From positions 1 to 9,600 of the forward strand of contig DAOWFY010000094.1 of assembly GCA_030637775.1 (NCBI GenBank): a stretch of 9,600 nucleotides of DNA, given 5' to 3'. Shown piece by piece: positions 1-6,643 of the stretch; positions within the stretch are counted from its first letter, which is position 1; every line of letters begins with the position of its first letter. This DNA comes from DAOVGU01 sp030637775 [NCBI: bacterium]. GTDB lineage: Bacteria; Ratteibacteria; UBA8468. The translations under genes and the position numbers were made by a program. The notes under the pieces are model-generated. The model had not been told where the DNA came from and did no database searches. It was given only the letters and a program-made list of their open reading frames with translations.

Positions 1-1079
1 AAAGGGCCGACCTCTCACTTAACTGGCATCGCATCGAGAAGACTTATGAGGCCGATTCTCCCATTGAGGGGAAGATTGTTCAGATAGTGAAAGGAGGTTT
101 TAAAGTAGATATTGGCGTACTTGCCTTTCTTCCAGGTTCCCAAGCAGATATTAAACCCTTAACCGAACCCAAAGAATTTTTGGGCAAGAACTACCAATTT
201 AAGGTTCTTAAGATTGATCGGTTCAAGAAGAATGTGGTGCTATCCCGCCGCAGTCTCTTGGAGGAAGAGGAGAGAAAAAAACATCTTTCTGCTCTTTTAA
301 AGTTAAAGGAAGGTGAATTGATTAAGGGAAAGGTAAAAAGTATTGTTGACTATGGTGCTTTTGTCGAAATAGATGGTGTTAGCGGATTTCTCCATATTAA
401 TGATATGGGCTGGGGCAGAATTAGCCATCCGTCTCAACTTTTAAGAGTTGGAGAAGAGATTGAAGTTCTTGTTTTAAAGGTTGATCGAGAAAAGGGAGAG
501 GTCTCCTTTGGTCTGAAGCAAAAAACACCCAATCCCTGGGAAAAGATAGAGGAAAAGTATCCCGTAGGTTCCAAAGTAAGAGGGAAGGTTGTTAATATCA
601 CTGAGTATGGCGCTTTTGTTAAGTTAGAAGAGGGGCTGGAAGGACTACTTCATATTTCGGAACTCTCCTGGATTGGCCATATTAAACATCCTTCCGAAAT
701 TATCGCGATGGGTGACGAATTGGAACTTTTGGTCATCGGAATTGAGAAGGAGCATCAGAAAATCTCCTTTTCTCTGAAGAGATTAGAACCGAATCCCTGG
801 GAGAAAATTAAAGAAAAATATCCGCCGGACACAAAGTTTGAGGGAAAGGTGGTCAGCCTCACCGATTATGGAGCCTTTGTCGAGATAGAGAAAGGAATTG
901 ACGGATTGCTCCATATCTCCAACATCTCCTGGGAGAAGATTAAACACCCTTCGGAGATTCTGAAAAAAGGGGAAAAGGTTGATGTAGTTATCCTTTCTGT
1001 AGATCCGGAAAGGAAAAAGATTGCTCTTGGTATGAAGCAACTAAAAGAGAAGCCAGAGGACAAGGAGGATGAAAAATGA
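1..1079 (+). CDS. rpsA: 30S ribosomal protein S1, 3' part (5' end outside window)
   Basis: S1 binds mRNA on the 30S subunit and helps initiation. The first complete codon in frame is at base 3, giving 358 visible residues. The reading frame is open to the window edge, so the internal GTG at 87 is not the start. The visible protein aligns with E. coli S1 domains 2 to 5. Domain 2 carries [16 protein letters not shown] and VVLSRR. Three full S1/OB repeats follow at about 312-521, 570-782 and 831-1043, each with a [DE]YGAFV strand, G(F/L)LHI, a W and HPS. The protein stops after domain 5 with a charged tail (KPEDKEDEK), so the sixth repeat of the E. coli protein is absent, which is common outside Proteobacteria. 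The stop overlaps the next start by 4 nt (ATGA). Identification is by family motifs and is confident; only the N-terminus is unseen. Confidence 0.95.
   Translation, partial: RADLSLNWHRIEKTYEADSPIEGKIVQIVKGGFKVDIGVLAFLPGSQADIKPLTEPKEFLGKNYQFKVLKIDRFKKNVVLSRRSLLEEEERKKHLSALLKLKEGELIKGKVKSIVDYGAFVEIDGVSGFLHINDMGWGRISHPSQLLRVGEEIEVLVLKVDREKGEVSFGLKQKTPNPWEKIEEKYPVGSKVRGKVVNITEYGAFVKLEEGLEGLLHISELSWIGHIKHPSEIIAMGDELELLVIGIEKEHQKISFSLKRLEPNPWEKIKEKYPPDTKFEGKVVSLTDYGAFVEIEKGIDGLLHISNISWEKIKHPSEILKKGEKVDVVILSVDPERKKIALGMKQLKEKPEDKEDEK
1062..1068 (+). promoter_or_regulatory. Shine-Dalgarno for the prepilin at 1076
   Basis: AAGGAGG lies inside the last codons of rpsA, 7 nt before the ATG at 1076. It fixes that start and suggests translational coupling of the prepilin to rpsA. 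Confidence 0.75.
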
Positions 1080-1637
1080 AGAGAAGAAAGGGGTTTACTT
1101 TGATGGAGTTATTGGTGGTAATGGCGATTATGGCGGCTTTGGCCGCTTTACTTCTACCTGTTTTAGGAAGAGCAAGGGAAAAGGGAAGAAGAACCATCTG
1201 TATTGCTAACCTTAAGCAGATTGGGATGGCAATCCATATGTATGCCGAGGATTACTTTGAGAGATTCCCGGGGAATGGAGTGGAAGATACCGGTTCTTCA
1301 GAGATGGGTTTTCTCTTTCCCAGATATATTAATGCCTCTGCTGTCTGGGACTGCCCGGGAGATAAGAAAAATGCCTTCGCCACAATTTCTAATCATATTC
1401 TGAGTAACTCCAGTTATGCTTACGACGATGAGCATTTGGAGAGTGAGGACGTCGATATTAAGTTAGCCCTTAGCGCCGATAGAGGAGTATCAACAACCTT
1501 AACGAAAAAATCGAATCACAGCATTGAGGGGGTTAAATGTTCTCTATGTGGATGGGGCAGCAAGATGGGTTCCGGCTGATGATGAGGGCAATATCAGAAC
1601 CTCTGGTGTCAGCAATAAAGAAAACCTGAAAGATTAA
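1076..1637 (+). pseudogene. Prepilin-like protein with H-X9-DG-type C-terminus, interrupted by a +1 frameshift
   Basis: The N-terminus is a class III signal: short basic leader MKRRKG, then [13 protein letters not shown], cleaved after Gly6 with Glu at mature position 5. The middle ([16 protein letters not shown], then a WDCPGDK segment) matches the DUF1559-like / H-X9-DG pilins common in planctomycete-related bacteria. The uninterrupted frame ends at 1579 with an atypical Cys-rich tail ([14 protein letters not shown]). Dropping one A from the AAA at 1535-1537 restores the family's ending: [18 protein letters not shown], followed by [13 protein letters not shown] and a stop at 1635-1637. Ten rather than nine residues lie between His and DG. 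The gene is therefore either a recent pseudogene or carries a sequencing or assembly indel. It sits between rpsA and gspG and overlaps the rpsA stop by 4 nt. The restored product would be about 186 aa, probably a pilin-like surface or periplasmic protein; its exact role is unknown. Confidence 0.8.
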
Positions 1638-1661
1638 TATAATTGCATAGGAATTTCCTTT

Positions 1662-1711
1662 CCCCCTCTTCTCATTCCTCCCCCTCAAGGGGGGGAGGAG
1701 ATAGGTGGGGG
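1662..1711 (+). repeat. G/C-rich palindromic interspersed repeat (REP/MITE-like)
   Basis: An 8-bp perfect stem (CCTCCCCC at 1677-1684, GGGGGAGG at 1691-1698) surrounds a 6-nt loop. An outer CCCCC (1662-1666) and GGGGG (1707-1711) can pair around it. Read on the minus strand it encodes HPHLSPPPLEGE, a peptide known as the spurious translation of a widespread bacterial intergenic palindrome. No T-run follows, so it is not a convincing terminator. It lies immediately before gspG, and the only purine-rich ribosome-binding candidate for gspG (AGGTGG, 1703-1708) is inside it. Other copies cannot be seen in this window, so the repeat call rests on recognised similarity. Confidence 0.6.
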
Positions 1712-1720
1712 TGTAATTTA

Positions 1721-2155
1721 ATGAAAAGAGGTTTTATGCTTGTTGAGATTGTGGTGGTAATGGCCATTATTGCGGGAATTGCTGCTCTTTTTTTACCTAC
1801 CCTAAGGAAGGCACGAAGACGCGCTCTCATTGGTAAGGCCCAGGTAGCAATCACCTCTTTAGAGACTGCTTTATCGATGTATGAGAGCGATTTTAGTGAT
1901 TATCCTCCTAACAGTGGAGAAGGTTGTAAAAATTTAGTTTCTCTTCTTCAGGGTCCGATAGCAGGTCACTCTTGGCATGGTCCCTATATGAGGTTTAAGG
2001 AGAAGGAGCTAAAGGATGGAAATTTTATTGATCCCTGGGAAAATCCCTACCGATATGAATATCCCCAAACCAAACATCCTAATGTGGCCTATCTTATTTC
2101 CTCTAATGGTCCTGATATGATTTTTGGCAGCGAAGATGATATTGTGAACTGGTGA
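1721..2155 (+). CDS. gspG: Type II secretion major pseudopilin GspG
   Basis: GspG is the main subunit of the periplasmic pseudopilus that pushes substrates through the secretin. The start is ATG 1721 (144 aa); the frame is open further upstream but only through the palindromic repeat, so the longer version is rejected. The leader MKRG is followed by FMLVEIVVVMAII: prepilin peptidase cleavage after Gly4, N-methyl Phe, Glu at mature position 5. The rest follows the GspG fold: ITSLETALSMYESDFSDYPP, then GPYM, an IDPWENPYRYEYP segment and the C-terminal SSNGPDMIFGSEDDIVNW, the calcium-binding terminus typical of GspG. The length is normal for the family. The Shine-Dalgarno is weak (GGTGG about 12 nt upstream, within the repeat). 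It is the first intact gene of the G-H-I-J-K series. A type IV pilus-like or pseudopilus system other than classical type II secretion is possible. Confidence 0.88.
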   Translation: MKRGFMLVEIVVVMAIIAGIAALFLPTLRKARRRALIGKAQVAITSLETALSMYESDFSDYPPNSGEGCKNLVSLLQGPIAGHSWHGPYMRFKEKELKDGNFIDPWENPYRYEYPQTKHPNVAYLISSNGPDMIFGSEDDIVNW

Positions 2156-2222
2156 GGAGGCTCGGAAGTTCCCTTGAGTCAATGCTCAGTTGTTTCGCAA
2201 GTAAACCACATTAAGAGGTGAC

Positions 2223-2263
2223 TGGAATAGCGAGACTTGTCTCGCGCCAGCACTGCTACTCCA
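2223..2263 (+). repeat. Compound hairpin in the gspG-gspH spacer (REP-like)
   Basis: TGGAATAG (2223-2230) pairs with CTACTCCA (2256-2263) with one mismatch. Inside it, CGAGAC (2231-2236) pairs perfectly with GTCTCG (2239-2244), and the remaining CGCCAGCACTG can form a small second stem. This two-hairpin-on-a-stem shape resembles REP-type or structured RNA elements. It has no downstream T-run and so is unlikely to be an intrinsic terminator. It sits in the 2156-2378 spacer, in which I see no protein-coding stretch. Other small palindromes there are GCGG/CCGC around 2276-2287 and GTGATCAC at 2319-2326, the latter inside AATCAT (2308-2313) and ATGATT (2329-2334). Confidence 0.45.
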
Positions 2264-2342
2264 AATAAAAATGGTGCGGCATAACCGCCAACTCGCTTCC
2301 AAACCCCAATCATCTCTTGTGATCACTTATGATTCCCCAATT

Positions 2343-2372
2343 TTGCCAGGGGGAACTGACTCGCCTTAGTAT
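2343..2372 (+). promoter_or_regulatory. Possible sigma70-type promoter before gspH
   Basis: TTGCCA at 2343-2348 (5 of 6 to TTGACA) and TAGTAT at 2367-2372 (4 of 6 to TATAAT) are 18 bp apart. The -10-like box ends 6 nt before the gspH ATG. gspH has no visible Shine-Dalgarno, so transcription starting here would give a leaderless or nearly leaderless mRNA. The evidence is sequence similarity only, and such matches occur by chance in AT-rich DNA. Confidence 0.25.
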
Positions 2373-2378
2373 ACACTA

Positions 2379-2816
2379 ATGAGAAGAAATTGCTATGCAG
2401 GCTTTACGCTTCTGGAAATATTGGTTGTTTTGATTTTAATTGGGCTTTTTAGTTTGATTAGTATTCCCGCCTTTTTTAATAAGATTAAAAGCTCTAAATT
2501 GAAAGCTACGGGTGAAGGCATTGCTCAAAGTCTAAAGTTAGCGAAAAGCTATGCCATCACCAAACGGGAGATTTGTCGGGTCGATTTTGATTTAATCAAT
2601 GGAGCCTGGGGAATCTATAATGGAGAATTGAGAGACAAATGGTTGAAACTCCCTAACAACATCAGGATAAAGGAGGTTACTGAGGGTTTTGATCCCGCAA
2701 TTTTTAGAGCCGATGGGACGATAAAGCAAGCAGGCCACCTTGTTCTTGAGAATATCCGGGATCTTTCAACAAAGAAGGTTATTGTTAATAGTTTGGGAAG
2801 GGTGAGAATTGAATAG
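2379..2816 (+). CDS. gspH: Type II secretion minor pseudopilin GspH (GspH/FimT-like)
   Basis: This 145-aa minor pseudopilin is predicted to sit near the pseudopilus tip. The leader MRRNCYAG precedes FTLLEILVVLILIGLFSLI: cleavage after Gly8, Glu at mature position 5, one hydrophobic helix. The SLKLAKSYAITKREICRVDFD segment (about residues 46-66) and the following GAWGIYNGELRDKW match the GspH/FimT pattern of a helix, basic turn and first beta strands. The late IFRADGTIKQAGHL and the C-terminal VIVNSLGRVRI are typical strands of that domain. The start is forced: an in-frame TAG lies at 2367-2369. No Shine-Dalgarno is visible. It is separated from gspG by 223 bp but overlaps gspI by 8 nt. Assignment to H rather than another FimT-like pilin rests on motif pattern and gene order. 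Confidence 0.82.
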   Translation: MRRNCYAGFTLLEILVVLILIGLFSLISIPAFFNKIKSSKLKATGEGIAQSLKLAKSYAITKREICRVDFDLINGAWGIYNGELRDKWLKLPNNIRIKEVTEGFDPAIFRADGTIKQAGHLVLENIRDLSTKKVIVNSLGRVRIE

Positions 2817-3171
2817 GGCAGGATTTACATTGATTAGTGTGGTTTTTGCACTTGCCATATTGACCATAGGGATATTAAGCATTGTCTGGCTCTTTCCTCT
2901 GGGACACAAAGCAGTTAGCAGAAGCAAGGCGATGACCATTGCTGCTCTGATTGCCGAAAGGGAATTGAATAGAATCCGGGGCCTCTATAGCAGTTTTGAT
3001 TCTCCCGATCCTCCGGAAGAAATGTCCGGTCGCGACCCCGACTTTCCAAGATTTTTTTGGAAAGCAATAATCTCGGGAAAGAAAATCTATGCCGTTGATT
3101 TAGAAGTCTCCTGGGAAGAGCAAAGAAAAAAAGAGCATGAATTCTTCACAACAGAATTTACAAAACATTAA
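2809..3171 (+). CDS. gspI: Type II secretion minor pseudopilin GspI (PilV-like), Glu5 replaced by Ser
   Basis: This is a 120-aa minor pseudopilin of the tip complex that GspI forms with J and K. The start is TTG 2809, inside the end of gspH (8-nt overlap), preceded by GGGAAGGGTGAG. After leader MNRAG comes FTLISVVFALAILTIGIL. The cleavage site and helix are normal, but mature residue 5, almost always Glu and needed for assembly and methylation in most pilins, is Ser. The AALIAERELNRIRG segment is the GspI/PilV signature region, and the C-terminus (VSWEEQ then EFFTTEFTKH) matches the usual final strands. The size is typical. It overlaps gspJ by 35 nt in another frame. The type IV pilus protein PilV is the main alternative, but the order H-I-J-K supports GspI. 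Confidence 0.78.
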   Translation: MNRAGFTLISVVFALAILTIGILSIVWLFPLGHKAVSRSKAMTIAALIAERELNRIRGLYSSFDSPDPPEEMSGRDPDFPRFFWKAIISGKKIYAVDLEVSWEEQRKKEHEFFTTEFTKH

Positions 3172-3775
3172 AGGGTTTACCATCTTGGAATTTCTCATTG
3201 CCGCTTTCATTCTCACCATCGTTGTCGGCTCGATCTTACTTCTTTTTAAGGAAAGTTCCTCTTCCTTTTCTCACGGCAAAAGCAAAGTGGGAATCTACGA
3301 GGCGGGAAGGGAATCGCTTAATTTCTTGATGAGTCGGTTGCGTACCGCTTTGGTGAACGATTGGGAGAATGACCGAATTAACTTCATTGGGGAAGGGAGA
3401 AAGGTAAAATTCATCTGCCCCTTTTCTACCCGTAAGGATTCTTCCGATATTTGTAAACTTGTCTTTTATTTGGAGGAGGAGGAGTTGAAGGTCTGGTTAG
3501 AAAGGATGGGAAAAGAGGGGAAAGATTATTCCTTTCCCGATTCCTTTCCCGGAAGTCAGGGCTTAATCACCAATGTAAAAGAGATGACTTTTGAATACTA
3601 TGATGGAAGTCTCTGGAGAGATTGTTGGGATTCCAGGAAAGGGGAAAGACAGGATAGTAAATTACCGAAAGCGGTACGCATTAGAATTAAGATTTCTGCT
3701 TCTCGGGGAACTGAGGGGAAGGAACCGATAGAGAGAAGTTTCTCTGCGATCACCTATCTTGAGAATAGTGGATAA
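3137..3775 (+). CDS. gspJ: Type II secretion minor pseudopilin GspJ
   Basis: This 212-aa minor pseudopilin is expected to join I and K at the pseudopilus tip. The leader is MNSSQQNLQNIKG, followed by FTILEFLIAAFILTIVVGSI, with cleavage after Gly13 and Glu at mature position 5. Downstream are ESLNFLMSRLRTAL (helix), a KLVFYLEEEEL strand, ITNVKEMTFEYYDGSLWRDCW and a LPKAVRIRIKISA strand, the usual order of the GspJ domain, ending at SFSAITYLENSG. The start codon ATG 3137 lies within the last part of gspI and is preceded by a purine-rich AAGAAAAAAAGAG. The 35-nt overlap with gspI and 17-nt overlap with gspK suggest translational coupling and stoichiometric synthesis. Confidence 0.83.
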   Translation: MNSSQQNLQNIKGFTILEFLIAAFILTIVVGSILLLFKESSSSFSHGKSKVGIYEAGRESLNFLMSRLRTALVNDWENDRINFIGEGRKVKFICPFSTRKDSSDICKLVFYLEEEELKVWLERMGKEGKDYSFPDSFPGSQGLITNVKEMTFEYYDGSLWRDCWDSRKGERQDSKLPKAVRIRIKISASRGTEGKEPIERSFSAITYLENSG

Positions 3776-6038
3776 TAAGGGGATTGCCATGATCATTGTC
3801 ATTGGACTCTTAAGCCTGCTTTTGGTAATGGGACTTTCCTTTCTACTTTTAATGAGGTTACAGGAGAAAGGTGCCGCCAACTACCTTTTCTCAGTGAGAG
3901 CGAAGAATATAGCAAGATTGGGGATTGAAAAGGCAATTGTCCAATTAAAGACGGCTCAAAAGGCTTATGATGTGGAGACAGAGGCCTGGCACTCAGACTT
4001 TGCTGGAGACGAGGTAGATTTAGATGGGGATGGTGAGCCTGATTCTAAATGGATAAATCTTTTTAAGAAAGGAAAGTTGATTGGCAGGTATAGTGTACTG
4101 GTAAAGGATGAGGAGGGTAAACTCAATATCAATGAGGCGGGTAATCTAAGCAAAGGTTCCCATACCAAGGAGCAGGGAGTTGATGAGGGCTGGAAGCCCT
4201 CGGAGATTGTGTTAACGGCTCTACCCGGAATTAGTGAGGGACTCGCCAAAAGCATAGTTAAATTTCGCTATGGGAAGGATAAAAAACCGGGTAAGAAAAA
4301 ATTTGATGATAATAAAAACAATCCCCGATTGACTGAGGATGGAATCGATAATGATGGTGATTGGGTCCCTGCCAATGACCGGATGCTCAAAGGCCGACGT
4401 AATGGGAGGCCAAATCCCGGGGAGGAAGACTGTGATGAGGATGACGAAGGAATAGATGAGCCGGAGGAATTCTGCTCGAGATCTCCTTTTGGTGATGATC
4501 AACCCTTTGTAACGATTGAGGATTTGAAGAGGGTTAAGGGAATAGGAGAGAAAAAATTTAAAGCTGTCAAAAATGTAATCACCACCTATTCCTATGATAA
4601 AAATATCAACAGCGAGGCTGAATTGAGGATGAATATCAATACCGAGCCAATAGAGAGAATAAAGTATGCTTTGAGAAAGGGTGGCATCACTGACCCGGAT
4701 ATCTGTAACCAGATTGCGGTAAATATTATTGATTATAGAGATAAGAACAATTTTCCCATATCCAACTTTGACCCAAATACATGGAAAACTTACTACGGAA
4801 TTGAGGAAACCCCTTATCTCAATGAAATAGAGGCCTCACCAGAACCTCTGGATGTTCCTCCAGGACTCGAGGAGATTATCGCCAAGATATTTGATGGCGG
4901 TGAATATATTGAACTTTATAATCCCTATCCCTTCGATATTCCTATCGGTGGATGGAGAATCACAACCTCCTCTACCGGCACCTCTTTTATTCAGACTATC
5001 TATTCTCTTTTAAATATGTTTCTTATTCCGATTGTAATTCCCGAAGGAACAGTTATCCCGGCAAATGGCTACTATACCATTGGAGATAATATAGCGATAG
5101 CGCTTATTAAGGCTGGAAAGCGGGTTATACCTGTCCCCTGGCCGATTAAGCCTACACCATCCGGATGCGATCAGTACCATCCAATAATCCTTTTTGATTT
5201 AGGTGGGAATCTAAGGTTGGAAGACTCCTCTTCTCATGCGATTGAAGATACTTATTATGGGCTAGATTTTTGCACTTCGATATCTCGAGAGAAAAACGAT
5301 CCCCGAGTAAGAAGATTCTACCTTGGCCCTGGTTCAGGGACTCCTGGAAAACCAAATTTTTTCTTTTTCCCTCCAATTGGAAAAGAGGTAAGTCTATTTA
5401 ACTGGCCGAGTAGTTTTGCGGTAAAGAATTATCCCTTTGCCGCGGTTGGGGAGTTGGGTGATGTCCATCGAGGAACTCAATGGAAGACAATTAACTTTTG
5501 GAGGGGAGAGGATATTGGTCTCTGTGATCAACTTACTATCGCTGAACCTGTCAGAGAGCCGCTCAAGGGAAGGATTAACATTAATACCGCCTCTGTACCT
5601 GTTTTAATGGGATTACCCGGAATTGAGAAGGAGTTAGCAGAAAAGATTTGCAAGGCCAGACCTTTCAAAACGATTGGAGAAATTTTTGGAGATTATTCTG
5701 AAGAGGAAGAAGATGAGGAAGATGAAGAGGAAGAGAAAGATCCTAAGAAAATTCTCAATAAAGTAATGATTGCTAAAGGGAAAGATTCCCTTGACAATGA
5801 TGAAGATGGATTTGAGGATGAGGATGATGAGGCCGAAGAGATTTTCAGAAGAATTTCCAGTCTTATTACCGTGAGGTCTAACCTCTTTTCTATTATCTCT
5901 CTTGCTCAATCCATCAGGGATAAAAATGGCAATGGTAAAGTTGATGAAGGGGAAATTCTTGCCGAGGAGAAGATCAAAGTAATCTACGATCGGGGTTCCT
6001 TGCCGAGAAAAATACGCTTTTATAAGGAGGTGCAATGA
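3759..6038 (+). CDS. gspK: GspK-like tip pseudopilin, enlarged, with lamin-tail-like domain and Ca-binding-like loops
   Basis: GspK caps the pseudopilus. TTG 3759 is used here (759 aa); GTG 3768 is an alternative start. Leader MRIVDNKG precedes IAMIIVIGLLSLLLVM, without Glu at mature position 5, as is usual for GspK. Helix-hairpin-helix/NINTA-like blocks occur at residues 121-170 (LNINEAG, LPGISEGLAKSI), 251-275 (VKGIGEKKFKAV), 289-328 (MNINTEP) and 604-635 (ININTAS, LPGIEKELAEKI). Acidic loops occur at 87-98 (DLDGDGEPD), 193-235, 677-691 and 721-732 (DKNGNGKVDEGE, a full EF-hand-type pattern). Residues about 353-533 resemble a lamin-tail domain: YLNEI, YIELYNPYPFDIPIGGW, IPANGYYTIG, LRLED and the closing GTPGKPN. 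A Glu/Asp run covers 647-659. Family GspK proteins are usually around 300-350 aa, so the size is unusual. The stop overlaps the next ATG by 4 nt. Confidence 0.83.
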   Translation: MRIVDNKGIAMIIVIGLLSLLLVMGLSFLLLMRLQEKGAANYLFSVRAKNIARLGIEKAIVQLKTAQKAYDVETEAWHSDFAGDEVDLDGDGEPDSKWINLFKKGKLIGRYSVLVKDEEGKLNINEAGNLSKGSHTKEQGVDEGWKPSEIVLTALPGISEGLAKSIVKFRYGKDKKPGKKKFDDNKNNPRLTEDGIDNDGDWVPANDRMLKGRRNGRPNPGEEDCDEDDEGIDEPEEFCSRSPFGDDQPFVTIEDLKRVKGIGEKKFKAVKNVITTYSYDKNINSEAELRMNINTEPIERIKYALRKGGITDPDICNQIAVNIIDYRDKNNFPISNFDPNTWKTYYGIEETPYLNEIEASPEPLDVPPGLEEIIAKIFDGGEYIELYNPYPFDIPIGGWRITTSSTGTSFIQTIYSLLNMFLIPIVIPEGTVIPANGYYTIGDNIAIALIKAGKRVIPVPWPIKPTPSGCDQYHPIILFDLGGNLRLEDSSSHAIEDTYYGLDFCTSISREKNDPRVRRFYLGPGSGTPGKPNFFFFPPIGKEVSLFNWPSSFAVKNYPFAAVGELGDVHRGTQWKTINFWRGEDIGLCDQLTIAEPVREPLKGRININTASVPVLMGLPGIEKELAEKICKARPFKTIGEIFGDYSEEEEDEEDEEEEKDPKKILNKVMIAKGKDSLDNDEDGFEDEDDEAEEIFRRISSLITVRSNLFSIISLAQSIRDKNGNGKVDEGEILAEEKIKVIYDRGSLPRKIRFYKEVQ

Positions 6039-6643
6039 AACTTTCAGTACGATCAGCCCAGTGGTTATTGTTGTCTTTATTGGCGGTTATCATTATTTCT
6101 CTTCTCTGTCTTCTGCACACACTTAGAGTGAAGAAAAGTCGGCAAACCGTTCTTGCCGAGGTGAACGGAGTAAGCATCACTGTCTCGGATTTTAATCGGC
6201 TTTGTTCTTCCAGTCCTGACTACTACAGGGATTTTATCAGGGAAAACAAGATGGCTTTTTTGGAGGATTTAATCAGTCGGGAACTTCTCTTTCAGGAGGC
6301 AAAGAGGAAGAAAATTGACAGATTAGAAAAGGTAAGACAGAAATTGCAGGATAAAGAGAAGGATATTTTAGTAGAGGCATTTACCAAAGAGGAGATTTTG
6401 AAAAGGATAGAGGCTTCGATGGGTGAGGTAAGATCCTATTATGAAGAACATAAAGAGGAATTTGTACTTCCCGGAACTATTCCTCCTCAAAAGGAAAGTT
6501 TTGATGATGTGAGGGAAAGGGTAAGGGGCCTTTTGGCAAAGAGTAAAGAGGTAGAAGCGTTTGGCAACTATCTGAAGAAGTTAAGGAAAAAAGCAAAGAT
6601 CAGGATCAATGAGGAACTACTCCAGAGCCTCCAGTTGAAATGA
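6035..6643 (+). CDS. SurA/PpiC-type chaperone-like protein lacking the parvulin domain
   Basis: This 202-aa membrane-anchored or exported protein has a hydrophobic segment at residues 10-28 with a basic residue before it. AEVNGVSITVSDFNRL (41-56) and FLEDLISRELLFQEAKRKKI (75-94) are the conserved start and core helix of SurA N-terminal domains. EVRSYYEEHKEEFVLPG (131-147) normally leads straight into a parvulin prolyl-isomerase domain. Here it jumps to TIPPQKESFDDVRERVRGLL, the sequence expected just after that domain, so some 80-100 residues are absent in frame. The product is probably a periplasmic chaperone without isomerase activity (inference). AAGGAGG at 6024-6030 lies 4 nt before the ATG, which overlaps the gspK stop. 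The next gene is a related paralogue, overlapped by 4 nt. Confidence 0.72.
   Translation: MKLSVRSAQWLLLSLLAVIIISLLCLLHTLRVKKSRQTVLAEVNGVSITVSDFNRLCSSSPDYYRDFIRENKMAFLEDLISRELLFQEAKRKKIDRLEKVRQKLQDKEKDILVEAFTKEEILKRIEASMGEVRSYYEEHKEEFVLPGTIPPQKESFDDVRERVRGLLAKSKEVEAFGNYLKKLRKKAKIRINEELLQSLQLK

Noticed and set aside
1621-1652. ACCTGAAAGATTAAT resembles part of type A repeat (ACCTGAAAGACTAAT)
   Set aside because: The similarity is about 15 bases, falls in the restored coding end of the prepilin, and does not continue into the GCATATT..CTACTAAAG core; chance is enough.
1643-1720. N-terminal extension of GspG by 26 residues (from TTG 1643)
   Set aside because: The extension translates the palindromic repeat and would place a long non-basic segment before the prepilin leader; the ATG at 1721 gives a standard MKRG leader.
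1672-1854. Minus-strand ORF of 60 codons
   Set aside because: Antisense to gspG; its HPHLSPPPLEGEE end is the usual spurious translation of a palindromic repeat.
2230-2245. Intrinsic terminator after gspG
   Set aside because: The stem is strong but short and is not followed by a run of T; the following bases are CGCCAGCACTG.
5634-6035. 133-codon minus-strand ORF opposite the 3' part of gspK
   Set aside because: It is the shadow of the acidic Glu/Asp-rich region (GAA/GAG/GAT codons read as Phe/Leu/Ile on the other strand); no family motif and no ribosome-binding site.
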